From: Photobacterium sp. CCB-ST2H9
GTDB lineage: Bacteria; Pseudomonadota; Gammaproteobacteria; Enterobacterales; Vibrionaceae
Direction of reading: 5' to 3'
DNA: 64,000 nucleotides
Assembly (NCBI RefSeq): GCF_023151555.2
Contig: NZ_CP100425.1
Coordinates: 2,976,001-3,040,000, forward strand
Shown here: positions 53,761 to 63,910 of the stretch, one piece after another
Layout of the letters: each line of letters begins with the position of its first letter
How positions within the stretch are numbered: the stretch's first letter is position 1
Translations under genes and position numbers: made by a program
The notes under the pieces: generated by a model
Seen by the model: only the letters and a program-made list of their open reading frames with translations
What the model was told of the DNA's origin: nothing
Database searches by the model: none

Positions 53761-54297
53761 TTATGGACGGAGTGATTCCAGCGTATGCTTGTAGACTTCA
53801 CTGAACCAGGCCGTAAAAGTTTCAGGGGATTGCGCCAGGCAAGCGGAGAGTTCCGCCTCTGGCCACCAGCGGTAAGCCATCACTTCATCCACATTGGGCG
53901 CTAGAGCCAGAACCGGCGTTTCTGCAACCAGAACATAATCCAGTTCATGCTCAACTAAATCGTTATCCAGCGCTGCGCGGTAAATAAATCGGGCCACTTC
54001 CTCAAAGCTCGTCACGTCCTTGATCCCCAACTCTTCGTCCAGACGCCGTGATGCGGCCTGTTGCAGGCTTTCTCCCTCACGCGGATGAGAGCAACAGGTA
54101 TTGGTCCACAAGCCGCCACTGTGGTACTTCCCCATCGCCCGCTGCTGCAGCAGAAACTCTCTGCCTGTTGCGGTTTCCCGGTACAAAAGCACCGAGAAAG
54201 CAAGATGCAACAAACCGTCCCGGTGAGCCTGCATTTTTTCAGCCAGCCCCAGATGCTCACCGGCCTGATTCACCAATATCACAAATTCCCGGCTCAT
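53761..54297 (-). CDS. idi: Isopentenyl-diphosphate delta-isomerase, type 1
   Basis: This 178-residue enzyme interconverts IPP and DMAPP. The Nudix-like fold carries the catalytic cysteine in TNTCCSHP and the glutamate in the VEHELDYVL block. The isomerase is dispensable in bacteria using the MEP pathway and is patchy in Vibrionaceae. It is downstream of plsC but separated by a terminator. Confidence 0.93.
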   Translation of the reverse strand: MSREFVILVNQAGEHLGLAEKMQAHRDGLLHLAFSVLLYRETATGREFLLQQRAMGKYHSGGLWTNTCCSHPREGESLQQAASRRLDEELGIKDVTSFEEVARFIYRAALDNDLVEHELDYVLVAETPVLALAPNVDEVMAYRWWPEAELSACLAQSPETFTAWFSEVYKHTLESLRP

Positions 54298-54324
54298 GAC
54301 TCACCTTTTCTGACGACAGAAACA

Positions 54325-54348
54325 AAGACAGGCCCAATGGCCTGTCTT
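54325..54348 (-). terminator. Terminator after plsC
   Basis: A perfect 10-bp stem (AAGACAGGCC/GGCCTGTCTT, 54325-54334 with 54339-54348) is followed on the minus strand by TGTTTC. It separates plsC from idi. Confidence 0.75.
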
Positions 54349-54373
54349 CCTGACAATACAATCCGTGAAACGA

Positions 54374-55099
54374 TTATTTGGCGGATCGGGCCGCAGCTTC
54401 AGCATTCAGCTCATCCAGCTTCGCGACCATCAGATCACGGCAACGCTCTGACAGCTCACGAATGTCTTCTTTGGTCATCCCTTCGGTCGAAACCGGTGGC
54501 ATCACTTCAACAATCACCACACCATTGTTCCAGCGATTAAACTTTACATGGTCTGTGGTGCTGCACACAATCGGGACGACGGGTACGCCGGCACCAATCG
54601 CAGCATGAAACGCACCGGTTTTAAATGGCAGCAGACCACGGCCACGGGAGCGGGTTCCTTCCGGAAACATCCACACCGATACCTTTCGTTCTTTAATCTT
54701 TTCAACAACCTGTCCGATCGTCCCCATGGCTTTACTGCGGTTCGCGCGGTCAATCAGAATGTTGCCGGTCAGCCAGTACAGCTGGCCAAACAAAGGCATC
54801 CACAGCAGGCTCTTCTTACCGACCGTTACGGTACGCGGCAAAACTGCACCGGCAATGGTGAACAGATCGTAGTTATTCTGGTGGTTGCCGATGTGCACGC
54901 TCGGGCCGACTTCTTTGGCTGCATCTGCCACACGTAATTCCAGCCGAATGCCGAGGATACGGGACATTTTCGCGAATAAACGGGCAAACGTGTGAACATG
55001 TTTCGGGTTACGCGGGCTCAGCAGGCAATAACCACAACCGAACACAAACATGACGATGGCAAACAGCGCAAGTGCCAACAGTCGAAATACAGCAATCAT
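54374..55099 (-). CDS. plsC: 1-acyl-sn-glycerol-3-phosphate acyltransferase
   Basis: This 241-residue inner-membrane enzyme makes phosphatidic acid. It has an N-terminal membrane helix (about 3-25), the catalytic HX4D motif in NHQNNYD and the glycerol-phosphate motif FPEGTRS. The ATG at 55099 follows GAGGAG; a longer frame would add 33 atypical residues. It lies downstream of parC, as in E. coli and Vibrio. Confidence 0.95.
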   Translation of the reverse strand: MIAVFRLLALALFAIVMFVFGCGYCLLSPRNPKHVHTFARLFAKMSRILGIRLELRVADAAKEVGPSVHIGNHQNNYDLFTIAGAVLPRTVTVGKKSLLWMPLFGQLYWLTGNILIDRANRSKAMGTIGQVVEKIKERKVSVWMFPEGTRSRGRGLLPFKTGAFHAAIGAGVPVVPIVCSTTDHVKFNRWNNGVVIVEVMPPVSTEGMTKEDIRELSERCRDLMVAKLDELNAEAAARSAK

Positions 55100-55217
55100 C
55101 AAATTCTCCTCAGCGTACAAGCGTGCGCTAGTATACCCAGTCAAAGGGAAATTACATCCATAAAACGGCTTTTTTGTCGGATCCTGACACCAGTTCAAAT
55201 GCCCCGGAGAAACAAAA

Positions 55218-55239
55218 CAGGCCTCAGAAATGAGGCCTG
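55218..55239 (-). terminator. Terminator after parC
   Basis: CAGGCCTCA/TGAGGCCTG (55218-55226 with 55231-55239, GAAA/TTTC loop) is followed on the minus strand by TTTTGTTT. It lies 29 nt past the parC stop. Confidence 0.85.
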
Positions 55240-55267
55240 CTTCATCACTTACAGCTCAGGGTGATCA

Positions 55268-57535
55268 TCAGAGTTGATCATCGTCCTGATCCGGAGAGGT
55301 CATTTCATAGCTGGTGACCCGCTGCAGGCCACGCGGCAGCATCGCCCCGCGACGTCCGCGCTCACCGATGAAGTTCTCCAGATCCGCAGCTTTCAGTCCC
55401 AGCTTACGCTTACCGGCATACAGCGTCAGCTCACCGCCTGCTGGCAGTACCAGCAGATGCGACAAGAACTCTTCCCGAGATTTGGCACGGGCAGCCGGAA
55501 TATTGATGATCTTATTCCCTTTCCCTTTACCCAACTGTGGCAGATCCTGGATCGGGAAGACCAGCATCCGGCCTTCATTGGTGATCGCCAGCACCTGATC
55601 TGATTTCAGATCCGAGATCGGCTGTGGCGGCATCACTTCACATTCAGCCGGAACACTCAGCAGCGCCTTACCATTCCGGTTCTTAGAAATCATGTCGCTG
55701 CCTTTACAGACAAAACCATAACCGGCATCAGACGCCATCAGCCAGTATTGCTCATCTTCCGGCATCAGAACCTGCCGTACACTGCTGCCTGGGGTAATGT
55801 TGAGACGACCGGTAACCGGCTCACCCTGACTGCGCGCAGACGGCAGCGAATGAGATTCCAGCGCATAACTTCGGCCGTCGCTGCCAATAAAGACGGCTGG
55901 CTGATTGCTCTTTCCGCGAGCGTGGCTGAGATAGCTGTCACCCGACTTATAATTCAGCGTGCTCGGATCCACCTCATGGCCTTTGGCATGACGGACCCAG
56001 CCCTTATCGGACAACACCACGGTAATCGCTTCACTCGGAAGCAGATCGCGCTCAGTCATCGCCTTGGCTTCAGCACGCTCGACCAGCGGCGAACGACGGT
56101 CATCACCGTATTTCTCAGCGTCGGCCAGCAGTTCTTTTTTCAGCAGGGTGTTCATGCGACGTTCAGAGCCCAGCAGCTGTTCCAGCTTCTCACGCTCTTT
56201 ATTCAGTTCGTCCTGCTCACCTCGGATCTTAATCTCTTCCAGTTTGGCTAACTGGCGTAATTTAATCTCAAGAATCGCTTCCGCCTGAGTCGCACTCAGC
56301 CCGAAACGGCTCATCAGTTCTGCTTTCGGATCATCTTCAGTACGGATGATCTCAATCACTTCATCGATGTTGAGATAAGCAGCCAGCAAACCTTCCAGAA
56401 TGTGCAGGCGGGCCAGCACTTTGTCCAGACGGTGCTGCAGGCGGCGACGCACCGTCTCACGACGGAAGGTCAGCCATTCAGACAGAATCGTCACCAGACC
56501 TTTCACCTGCGGGCGTCCGTCCAGACCCAGCATATTCAGGTTGACCCGGAAACTTTTCTCCAGATCAGTCGACGCAAACAAATGCTCCATCAGCTGTTCG
56601 CAGTCAACGCGGTTCGAGCGCGGCACGATCACAATCCGGGTCGGGTTCTCATGGTCCGACTCATCACGCAAGTCTTCCACCAGCGGCAATTTCTTCGCCC
56701 GCATCATCCCGGCAATCTGCTCCAGCAGTTTCGAACCGGAAACCTGATGCGGCAGCGCGGTGATAATGATTTCACCGTTGTCCTTGCTCCACACCGCACG
56801 CATTTTCACGCTGCCCTTCCCGGTGCGGTAAATCTTTTTCAGATCCTCTTTCGAAGACGTAATTTCCGCTTCCGTCGGATAATCCGGACCTTTGACGAAC
56901 GTCATCAGCTCGTCCAGATCAGCATTCGGATTTTCGATCAGATGCACCACGGCATTGGCGACTTCACGGGCATTATGCGGCGGAATATCGGTTGCCATAC
57001 CCACGGCAATCCCCGTGACACCATTAAGCAGGATGTGCGGCAGACGGGCAGGCAGCATCAGAGGTTCTTTCATGGTGCCGTCAAAGTTCGGACCCCACTC
57101 GACCGTGCCCTGACCCAGCTCACTGAGCAGCACTTCAGAAAAACGTGACAGGCGCGATTCGGTATAACGCATGGCCGCGAACGATTTCGGGTCATCCGGT
57201 GCACCCCAGTTCCCCTGGCCGTCGACCAGCGGATAACGGTACGAGAACGGCTGCGCCATCAAAACCATGGCTTCATAACAGGCCGAGTCACCGTGCGGGT
57301 GATACTTACCCAGCACGTCACCCACGGTCCGGGCCGATTTCTTGTATTTGGCTGTGGCACTCAGGCCCAGCTCAGACATTGCGTAAATGATCCGGCGCTG
57401 TACCGGTTTCAGGCCATCGCCGATAAACGGCAGGGCCCGGTCCATGATTACGTACATGGAGTAATTCAGATAGGCATCTTCAGTAAACTTTCGCAGCGGA
57501 AGCTGCTCGATACCTTCCATTGAGACATCAGTCAT
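55268..57535 (-). CDS. parC: DNA topoisomerase IV subunit A
   Basis: This 755-residue breakage-reunion subunit decatenates daughter chromosomes. The catalytic tyrosine Y124 lies in AAMRYTES, and the quinolone-determining region [11 protein letters not shown] has the sensitive-type Ser84 and Glu88 (E. coli S80/E84). The C-terminal beta-pinwheel domain is complete. It is 73 nt downstream of parE. Confidence 0.98.
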   Translation of the reverse strand: MTDVSMEGIEQLPLRKFTEDAYLNYSMYVIMDRALPFIGDGLKPVQRRIIYAMSELGLSATAKYKKSARTVGDVLGKYHPHGDSACYEAMVLMAQPFSYRYPLVDGQGNWGAPDDPKSFAAMRYTESRLSRFSEVLLSELGQGTVEWGPNFDGTMKEPLMLPARLPHILLNGVTGIAVGMATDIPPHNAREVANAVVHLIENPNADLDELMTFVKGPDYPTEAEITSSKEDLKKIYRTGKGSVKMRAVWSKDNGEIIITALPHQVSGSKLLEQIAGMMRAKKLPLVEDLRDESDHENPTRIVIVPRSNRVDCEQLMEHLFASTDLEKSFRVNLNMLGLDGRPQVKGLVTILSEWLTFRRETVRRRLQHRLDKVLARLHILEGLLAAYLNIDEVIEIIRTEDDPKAELMSRFGLSATQAEAILEIKLRQLAKLEEIKIRGEQDELNKEREKLEQLLGSERRMNTLLKKELLADAEKYGDDRRSPLVERAEAKAMTERDLLPSEAITVVLSDKGWVRHAKGHEVDPSTLNYKSGDSYLSHARGKSNQPAVFIGSDGRSYALESHSLPSARSQGEPVTGRLNITPGSSVRQVLMPEDEQYWLMASDAGYGFVCKGSDMISKNRNGKALLSVPAECEVMPPQPISDLKSDQVLAITNEGRMLVFPIQDLPQLGKGKGNKIINIPAARAKSREEFLSHLLVLPAGGELTLYAGKRKLGLKAADLENFIGERGRRGAMLPRGLQRVTSYEMTSPDQDDDQL

Positions 57536-57561
57536 GGTGCTAAATCCGTGTTGTCCTCATT

Positions 57562-57582
57562 CCTGCCGGTCTGCCCGGCAGG
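57562..57582 (-). other. Hairpin between parE and parC
   Basis: A perfect 8-bp stem (CCTGCCGG/CCGGCAGG, 5-nt loop) lies 27 nt past the parE stop on the minus strand with no U run, so it is more likely an RNA-stability or pausing element than a full terminator. Confidence 0.45.
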
Positions 57583-57608
57583 AGGAAATCAGTCATGGGG
57601 TCGTCGGC

Positions 57609-59498
57609 TTACACGTCGACTTCGGCCAGATCACCTTTGGTCTGCAACCAACTGCGGCGGTCTTCAGAACGCTTTTTACACAGCAGCATATCCATCATCT
57701 GGTTGGTCTGCTCGTCGTCATCAATCGTCAGTTGCACCAGACGACGGGTATTCGGGTCCATCGTGGTTTCACGCAGCTGCATCGGGTTCATCTCACCCAG
57801 ACCTTTAAAGCGCTGGACGTTGACCTTTCCGCGCTTGCCGCTTAAGCGATCAAGAATGCCTTCTTTTTCAGCTTCATCCAGCGCGTAGTAAACCTCTTTG
57901 CCCAGATCGAGCCGGTACAGCGGCGGCATCGCAATATAAACGTGACCGGCGCGCACCAAGGCTTCAAAGTGCTTCATAAACAGCGCACACAGCAGGGTTG
58001 CGATGTGCAGACCATCCGAGTCAGCATCCGCCAGTACGCAGATTTTACCGTAGCGCAGGCCACTCAGATCATCGCTGTCCGGGTCGATACCCAGCGCGAC
58101 GGAAATATCGTGCACTTCCTGCGAGGCCAGTACCTGATCAGCAGAAACCTCCCAGGTATTCAGGATTTTACCGCGCAACGGCATGATGGCCTGATATTCA
58201 CGGTCACGGGCCTGTTTGGCGGAACCGCCGGCCGAGTCCCCCTCCACCAGGAAAAGTTCGGTTCTGCTGAGATCCTGCTGCGAACAGTCAGCCAGTTTAC
58301 CCGGCAGCGCCGGACCACTGGTGACTTTCTTCCGGACCACCTTTTTACTCGCACGCATCCGGCGATGGGCGTTGGCGATACAGATTTCAGCCAGTTGTTC
58401 CGCAATTTGCGGGCGCTCATTCAGCCACAGACTGAAGGCATCTTTCACCACTCCGGAAACAAATGCAGCACACTGGCGAGACGAGAGGCGCTCTTTGGTC
58501 TGACCGGCAAACTGCGGATCCTGCATCTTCACTGAGAGCACATAAGCACAGCGGTCCCAGATATCTTCTGCCGTCAGCTTCACGCCGCGCGGCAGCAGAT
58601 TCCGGAATTCACAGAATTCACGCATCGCATCCAGCAGGCCCTGACGCAGCCCGTTCACATGGGTGCCGCCCTGAGCCGTCGGGATCAGATTGACGTAGCT
58701 TTCGGTAAGCAGCTCGCCGCCTTCCGGCAGCCAGACCACCGCCCAGTCTGCCGCTTCATTCTGACCGGAGAACACACCGGTAAACGGCGCTTCCGGCACT
58801 AACGGGTATTCTTTGACGGCTTCAAACAGATAATCGTTCAGGCCGTCTTCATAGCACCAGCGCAGTGTTTCGTTGGCAATCTTGTCGGTAAAGACGATTT
58901 CAAGACCGGGACACAGCACGGCCTTGGCTTTCAGCACGCTCTTCAGGCGGCTGACCGAGAATTTCGGGCTGTCGAAGTATTTGGCATCCGGCCAGAAATG
59001 AACCCGGGTACCTTTGGCCCGACGGCCACAGGTATCAATCACTTCCAGTTCACTGACTTTGTCACCGTTCTCAAACGCGATCTGATAGACCTGACCGTCG
59101 CGCTTGACCGTGACTTCCACCCGTGTGGACAGGGCATTCACCACGGAGATACCTACCCCGTGCAAGCCCCCGGAGAACTGGTAGTTTTTATTGGAGAATT
59201 TTCCCCCGGCATGGAGTTTACACAGGATCAGTTCGACCCCGGATACCCCTTCTTCCGGGTGAATATCCACCGGCATCCCCCGGCCGTCATCGATTACTTC
59301 GAGCGACTGATCCTCATGCAGGATCACTTCGACTTTCCTGGCATGGCCAGCCAGTGCCTCGTCGACACTGTTGTCGATTACTTCCTGGCCCAGATGGTTC
59401 GGCCGTGCCGTGTCGGTGTACATGCCGGGGCGGCGGCGAACCGGCTCCAGGCCGTTCAGAACCTCAATGGCTCCGGCGTTATAGCTTTGGTCTGTCAT
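57609..59498 (-). CDS. parE: DNA topoisomerase IV subunit B
   Basis: This 629-residue ATPase subunit has a GHKL domain with DNSVDEALAGHA and GLHGVGISVVNALS, a transducer, and a TOPRIM domain with VEGDSAGGSAKQARDR and the DADSDG metal site. It works with ParC encoded next. It is preceded by yqiA, cpdA, yqiB and nudF in one minus-strand string. Confidence 0.98.
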   Translation of the reverse strand: MTDQSYNAGAIEVLNGLEPVRRRPGMYTDTARPNHLGQEVIDNSVDEALAGHARKVEVILHEDQSLEVIDDGRGMPVDIHPEEGVSGVELILCKLHAGGKFSNKNYQFSGGLHGVGISVVNALSTRVEVTVKRDGQVYQIAFENGDKVSELEVIDTCGRRAKGTRVHFWPDAKYFDSPKFSVSRLKSVLKAKAVLCPGLEIVFTDKIANETLRWCYEDGLNDYLFEAVKEYPLVPEAPFTGVFSGQNEAADWAVVWLPEGGELLTESYVNLIPTAQGGTHVNGLRQGLLDAMREFCEFRNLLPRGVKLTAEDIWDRCAYVLSVKMQDPQFAGQTKERLSSRQCAAFVSGVVKDAFSLWLNERPQIAEQLAEICIANAHRRMRASKKVVRKKVTSGPALPGKLADCSQQDLSRTELFLVEGDSAGGSAKQARDREYQAIMPLRGKILNTWEVSADQVLASQEVHDISVALGIDPDSDDLSGLRYGKICVLADADSDGLHIATLLCALFMKHFEALVRAGHVYIAMPPLYRLDLGKEVYYALDEAEKEGILDRLSGKRGKVNVQRFKGLGEMNPMQLRETTMDPNTRRLVQLTIDDDEQTNQMMDMLLCKKRSEDRRSWLQTKGDLAEVDV

Positions 59499-59618
59499 AG
59501 ATTCGGAAAGTTACGAGAAAATGTTGCCACAATAGTCAGTAACCTCAGCCTTGATGTCAAGCTGAGGCTGGCTGAGACCTGATAAATCATGCGTGCCCCA
59601 GAGCACGCTGCGAAACAG

Positions 59619-60197
59619 TTATAAACCTAAAAAGCGGACGATATCGGCGGGATAGCGATTAAATCCGATGAAACTGTGATCCCCTTCCGGTTCTACCGTC
59701 TGACGACAGGCTGCGTATTTTTCCACCGCCTGGCGGTAATCAAGCACTTCATCCCCTTCCTGCTGCAGCAACCACAACAGTTCGGGATGACTCAGTTGCC
59801 CGATCTCCAGCGCTTTCAGCTCATCCATATGATGCGGCGCCAGGGAATACACTTCGTCAGTATAGGGGTTCATCTGCTCACCCAGGTAATCCATCAACAG
59901 TTCAAAAGGCTTCACGGCGGGATTCACCAGCACCGCAGGTAATCCGTGTCGCTGGCTCAGCCAGGTCGCCAGATAGCCGCCCAGAGAACTGCCGACCAAC
60001 CCAATCCGGTATGTCGGCTTCAGATGAGTCACTAATGTATCAATAAACTGCGCTGCCTGGCTTGGATAGCAGGGCAGTTGTGGGATCTCGACCCGGATGT
60101 CCGGGCGCTCAGTCCGGCAGTAATCCGCCATCTGCTGAGCTTTCATTGATTGGGGAGAGCTGTTGAAACCGTGAAGATAAAGCAGCAGTGCGTCCAT
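59619..60197 (-). CDS. yqiA: YqiA family alpha/beta-hydrolase (esterase)
   Basis: This 192-residue protein has the nucleophile elbow GSSLGG and an N-terminal LYLHGFNSSPQS oxyanion region. The E. coli homologue shows esterase activity with acyl-CoA and model esters; the natural substrate is unknown. Its ATG overlaps the cpdA stop by one base (TGATG). Confidence 0.9.
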   Translation of the reverse strand: MDALLLYLHGFNSSPQSMKAQQMADYCRTERPDIRVEIPQLPCYPSQAAQFIDTLVTHLKPTYRIGLVGSSLGGYLATWLSQRHGLPAVLVNPAVKPFELLMDYLGEQMNPYTDEVYSLAPHHMDELKALEIGQLSHPELLWLLQQEGDEVLDYRQAVEKYAACRQTVEPEGDHSFIGFNRYPADIVRFLGL

Positions 60198-61021
60198 CAG
60201 TAACCCGCCGCATCAAACTGGGGTGAGAAAGAACGCTTGCGTACCCGCTCGATCCGGGTGTCAATTTCACCAGTTGGCATCAATGCCAGCCAGCGCCAGC
60301 CCGGATTCGACTGGTCCAGTGCAAAATCATGGGAATCAGGCATAAACTGAATACAGGTCGACGGCGTTGCCAGCACGCGGACGCCCTGATGCAGCACATC
60401 CAGCTCCTGATGAATATGGCCGCACAACACGGCTTTCACTTGCGGAAAACGCGAAATCACCTGCCAGAACGCCGCATTGTTTTTCAGCTGATGCTGATCC
60501 AGCCAGCGGCTGCCCGCCGGCAGCGGATGGTGATGCAACAGAACCAGTGCGTGACGGTCCGGCTCGGCGGTCAGCGCCTGCGCCAGCATCGCCAGCTGCG
60601 CCTCGCTCAGTTCACCGTGCGGCACACCAACAACCTGGCTGTCGAGCAAAATGACCTGCCAGTGCTCACCCGCCAGCACCTGATCACAGGCTTTGATCTG
60701 CGGGGAAGGCAGCACACTCTTCATACTTGGCTGATAATCATGATTCCCGGGTAACCAGAAGCATGGCTGTTCCCAGCGGCCGATCCCGTCGGCAAAGCGC
60801 TGATATGATTCCGGGGTGTGATCCTGAGAGATATCGCCGGTGGCGATAATGGCATCAAACGGACGTGACTGTGCCGCCACTTCATCAAGCACGGCATGAA
60901 AACTGTCTTTCGTTGCGACACCCAGCAGACTCCCGGTCTCATCCGCAAATAGATGGGTATCGGTCAGTTGCAGCAACAGTACACTATCTGAATTTTTCTG
61001 CGGCAGAGAATAGGTCTGCAA
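60197..61021 (-). CDS. cpdA: 3',5'-cyclic-AMP phosphodiesterase
   Basis: This 274-residue class III metallophosphoesterase lowers cAMP. The metal motifs DTHLF, GDISQD, GNHD, HHHPLP and GHIHQE are all present. The start codon appears to be TTG (61021-61019), giving a family-length N-terminus. It is between yqiB and yqiA in the conserved nudF-yqiB-cpdA-yqiA-parE order. Confidence 0.93.
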   Translation of the reverse strand: MQTYSLPQKNSDSVLLLQLTDTHLFADETGSLLGVATKDSFHAVLDEVAAQSRPFDAIIATGDISQDHTPESYQRFADGIGRWEQPCFWLPGNHDYQPSMKSVLPSPQIKACDQVLAGEHWQVILLDSQVVGVPHGELSEAQLAMLAQALTAEPDRHALVLLHHHPLPAGSRWLDQHQLKNNAAFWQVISRFPQVKAVLCGHIHQELDVLHQGVRVLATPSTCIQFMPDSHDFALDQSNPGWRWLALMPTGEIDTRIERVRKRSFSPQFDAAGY

Positions 61022-61049
61022 AACGTCAAAACCTTGTTGAATAAAGTCG

Positions 61050-61481
61050 TTAATAAACCGATTGCTTACTCAGGCCATTCCTGAGGCAGTAAGCCAGCCA
61101 ATCTCCCAAGAAGCGATTGACCTGATGTTTCTCATCTTTCTGGTGCATCCGCAAATTGGGGTAATCATACCTTGGCTTCAAACGCGAAATCTGCTGAATG
61201 GAACACACTTCTGCCACCCTGGCGTCATGGTATAAACGGACGGTAAAGGTCGGGATCAGGTAATCCGGCAAACCACTGTCGGTTTCCATTTTCAGCTGGA
61301 TCAATGTCGTGTAGCGAGTTGACTCCAGAATACGCAGCTTATAATCATGGCTGCCAACCTGATAGGCGCACTCCTCCCCCACTGCCTCACTTTTTGGCAG
61401 CAATGGAAGCAGCTTCGCATAATTGGTTTCATATAACCGCATGATGCCTGCAAGATCGACGGTGTACCTTTTGTGACTCAC
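61050..61481 (-). CDS. yqiB: DUF1249 protein YqiB
   Basis: This 143-residue protein carries the family blocks ESTRYTTLI, VRLYHDARVAEVCSIQQI and LHQKDEK-type LRMHQKDEKHQVNRFL. The function is unknown. The start chosen is GTG at 61481, overlapping the nudF stop (GTGA); it matches the homologous N-terminus (xHKRYTVD). An ATG at 61499 is the alternative. Confidence 0.85.
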   Translation of the reverse strand: MSHKRYTVDLAGIMRLYETNYAKLLPLLPKSEAVGEECAYQVGSHDYKLRILESTRYTTLIQLKMETDSGLPDYLIPTFTVRLYHDARVAEVCSIQQISRLKPRYDYPNLRMHQKDEKHQVNRFLGDWLAYCLRNGLSKQSVY

Positions 61482-62122
61482 TTCCCTTCCTTCGCCCATT
61501 CGGCCTGTAACTGCTGATAGTGTAGCTGCAACCATTGTAGCGCAATGATGCTGGCTGCATTTTCTATTTTACCAGACGTCACCCAGTCATAAGCCTGCTG
61601 GCGGCTGACCACATGAACGCGGATATCCTCACCTTCATCTTCCAGCCCGTGAATCCCCTGTGCAAGACGACTGTCGACACAACCGGCATACACACTCAGG
61701 GTTTCCGAACAGCCCCCAGAGCTGGACAAATAGCGGGTGATATAGGTCATCTGGCCGACATCCAGCCCGGCTTCCTCAACGGCTTCGCGGCTGACTACGG
61801 CTTCTGCGCTCTCACCCGGCTCGATCATGCCCGCAACAATTTCCATCTGCCAGGGCTGACAGTCCCCGGCCAGTGCCCCAATCCGGAACTGTTCAATTAG
61901 AACCACCTGATCCCGGACCGGATCATAGGGTAACAAAGCTGCGGCATGGCCCCGGTCCAGCATTTCCCGGGCCAGAGGCTGGCTCCAGCCCCCGGCAAAG
62001 AGGCGATGGCGAAAATGAAAAGCCTTTAACCGGAAAAAGCCCTGATAACGCACTTCTTCCTCCGTGATTTCCACATCGGTCAGGCCCAGCGTTCCGGGAC
62101 CATCGGTCAATTGCTCCGGCAT
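61478..62122 (-). CDS. nudF: ADP-ribose pyrophosphatase
   Basis: This 214-residue Nudix hydrolase splits ADP-ribose into AMP and ribose 5-phosphate. The Nudix box is intact from GMIEPGE to REAVEEAG (GX5EX7REUXEEXGU), unlike the broken one in nrtR. ADP-ribose is the expected NrtR effector, so this enzyme may tune the NAD salvage regulation 15 kb away. It is the first gene of the minus-strand string and divergent from tolC. Confidence 0.94.
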   Translation of the reverse strand: MPEQLTDGPGTLGLTDVEITEEEVRYQGFFRLKAFHFRHRLFAGGWSQPLAREMLDRGHAAALLPYDPVRDQVVLIEQFRIGALAGDCQPWQMEIVAGMIEPGESAEAVVSREAVEEAGLDVGQMTYITRYLSSSGGCSETLSVYAGCVDSRLAQGIHGLEDEGEDIRVHVVSRQQAYDWVTSGKIENAASIIALQWLQLHYQQLQAEWAKEGK

Positions 62123-62536
62123 TTGTATTCTCCTTCAGCGCAACGTCTTCACCGCTTAGTCGCCAGAAAGGCTCACATTCGGCCAAAACGCCATTTTTTC
62201 ATTCATCCCAGTGATGAGGCAATGGGTAAACTCAACTTTTTTGATAAATGTTGCAGATTTTTTTAACCTGACGCGAAATTGAGCCATGATTCAGTATGAG
62301 ACGATGGTAAGCTGTATGAACAACCGTGTCACACTTGTGAAAACTTGCTGAACCATCATAAATTTTTTCGCTATCATTGCGACATCACGTCAAAAAGATT
62401 GCAATTACAATCAAGTAAAAGCGTGTTCTATGGTTAGAATTGCGCAAAAAAATCACAATTGATCAGTTTCAAGCAAGGTATCATCAGGTAAACTGAACGT
62501 TGCACATTATTTGTCAGGACTTCAGGAAAAGCATTC
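62123..62536. other. Divergent control region between nudF and tolC
   Basis: This 414-nt AT-rich region has no gene. A near-palindrome around 62438-62460 (AATTGCGC..ATCACAATT) could be a regulator site; its right half resembles a CRP half-site, its left half does not. A TCACACTTGTGA-like stretch at 62329-62340 also resembles back-to-back CRP half-sites with wrong spacing. Neither is called as a site. Confidence 0.5.
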
Positions 62537-63832
62537 ATGAAAAAATTGCTTCCGCTATATCTCGGCCTAGCACTGGGTGGACTCAGCCCTTTTGCGATGG
62601 CTGACGATCTTGCCGATATCTACGAACAGGCCAAACAGAACGACCCTCAGCTGCTCCGGGCCGCGGCTGATAAAGATACCGCTTTCGAAGCGATTAATTC
62701 ATCCCGCAGTGCACTGTTGCCAGAAATCAATCTGACTGCCGGTTTACAGGCAACCCGTCTGGATTCCAAAGATGAAGGATTCAAAGGCGGCCTGAGTCTA
62801 ACTCAGTCCCTGTATAACCGTGCAAGCTGGGTCAACCTGGACATCAGCGAAAAGCAGGCCCGTCAGACGGATGCCAGCTATGCTGCAACCAAGCAAAGCC
62901 TGATTCTGCGTGTATCCACCGCTTATTTCTCTGTACTGAGAGCCATGGACGATCTGGAATTCGTCCGTGCCGAAAAGGCCGCAGTCGGCCGCCAGCTGGA
63001 GCAGACTAAGCAGCGTTTTGAAGTCGGACTTTCCGCGATTACAGACGTGCATGATGCACAGGCTCAGTATGACAGCGTCCTGGCTGATGAAATCCTGAAA
63101 GAAAACGCGCTGACCAACAGTTATGAAGACCTGCGTGAAATTACCGGTCAGGCGCATAAAGATCTGCTGGTGCTGGATACCCAGCGTTTCTCGGCCAGCC
63201 GCCCGAATAACGCAGTTACAACTCTGCTGACCAATGCAGAAAGTCAGAACCTGAACCTGCTCAATGCCCGTATCGCGCAAGATGTTGCCCGCGATCAGAT
63301 TGCACTGGCAGAATCAGGACATCTGCCAACCCTGAGCTTTGATGCGGGTTACAGCTACGACGAGATGCAGCAGGGCGGCAACATTGATCAGGGCATCCTG
63401 AGTGCCGGTATTAACCTGAAACTGCCGGTTTACACCGGCGGCCGGGTTACATCTGAAGTGAAACAGGCTCAGTACTCCTATGTTTCAATCAGCGAAACGC
63501 TGGAAGAAACCTATCGTGGTGTGGTGAAAAATGTCCGCGCTTCCTATAACAACATCAATGCTTCTATTGGTGCCCTGAAGGCCTACGAACAGTCTGTCGT
63601 TTCAGCCCGTTCAGCCCTGGAAGCGACTGAAGCCGGTTTTGACGTGGGTACACGGACGATCGTTGACGTACTGGATGCAACCCGCCGTCTGTACGATGCC
63701 AACCGGCAGTTGTCCAATGCCCGTTATGATTACATCCTGAGCCAGCTGCAACTGAAGCAGGCTGTCGGTTCTCTGAATGAACAGGACATTCTGGATGTCA
63801 ATCAGGGTCTGATCCCGGCCAAGAAGAAATAA
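62537..63832 (+). CDS. tolC: Outer-membrane channel protein TolC
   Basis: This 431-residue trimeric outer-membrane efflux duct has a Sec signal peptide (cleavage near FAMA-DDLAD, about residue 23). Two related OEP halves form the beta-barrel and long alpha-helical tunnel; features include SLYNRASWVNLDISEKQ and PVYTGGRVTSEVKQA. It is shorter than E. coli TolC (493) because it lacks the long C-terminal tail. It works with RND and ABC pumps and type I secretion. Confidence 0.95.
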   Translation: MKKLLPLYLGLALGGLSPFAMADDLADIYEQAKQNDPQLLRAAADKDTAFEAINSSRSALLPEINLTAGLQATRLDSKDEGFKGGLSLTQSLYNRASWVNLDISEKQARQTDASYAATKQSLILRVSTAYFSVLRAMDDLEFVRAEKAAVGRQLEQTKQRFEVGLSAITDVHDAQAQYDSVLADEILKENALTNSYEDLREITGQAHKDLLVLDTQRFSASRPNNAVTTLLTNAESQNLNLLNARIAQDVARDQIALAESGHLPTLSFDAGYSYDEMQQGGNIDQGILSAGINLKLPVYTGGRVTSEVKQAQYSYVSISETLEETYRGVVKNVRASYNNINASIGALKAYEQSVVSARSALEATEAGFDVGTRTIVDVLDATRRLYDANRQLSNARYDYILSQLQLKQAVGSLNEQDILDVNQGLIPAKKK

Positions 63833-63856
63833 TTCGGAACTCCGATATCCGATACA

Positions 63857-63883
63857 AAAAAGCGCCTTGAGGGCGCTTTTTTT
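63857..63883. terminator. Bidirectional terminator between tolC and hldE
   Basis: AAAAAGCGCC (63857-63866) pairs with GGCGCTTTTT (63872-63881), with T and A runs on both sides. The two genes converge on it. Confidence 0.9.
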
Positions 63884-63910
63884 ATTGTGTGCACAATGCG
63901 TTGGCGGCAG

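Noticed and set aside
62329..62460. CRP sites upstream of tolC
   Set aside because: Half-site matches occur, but spacing or the second half is wrong in each case.
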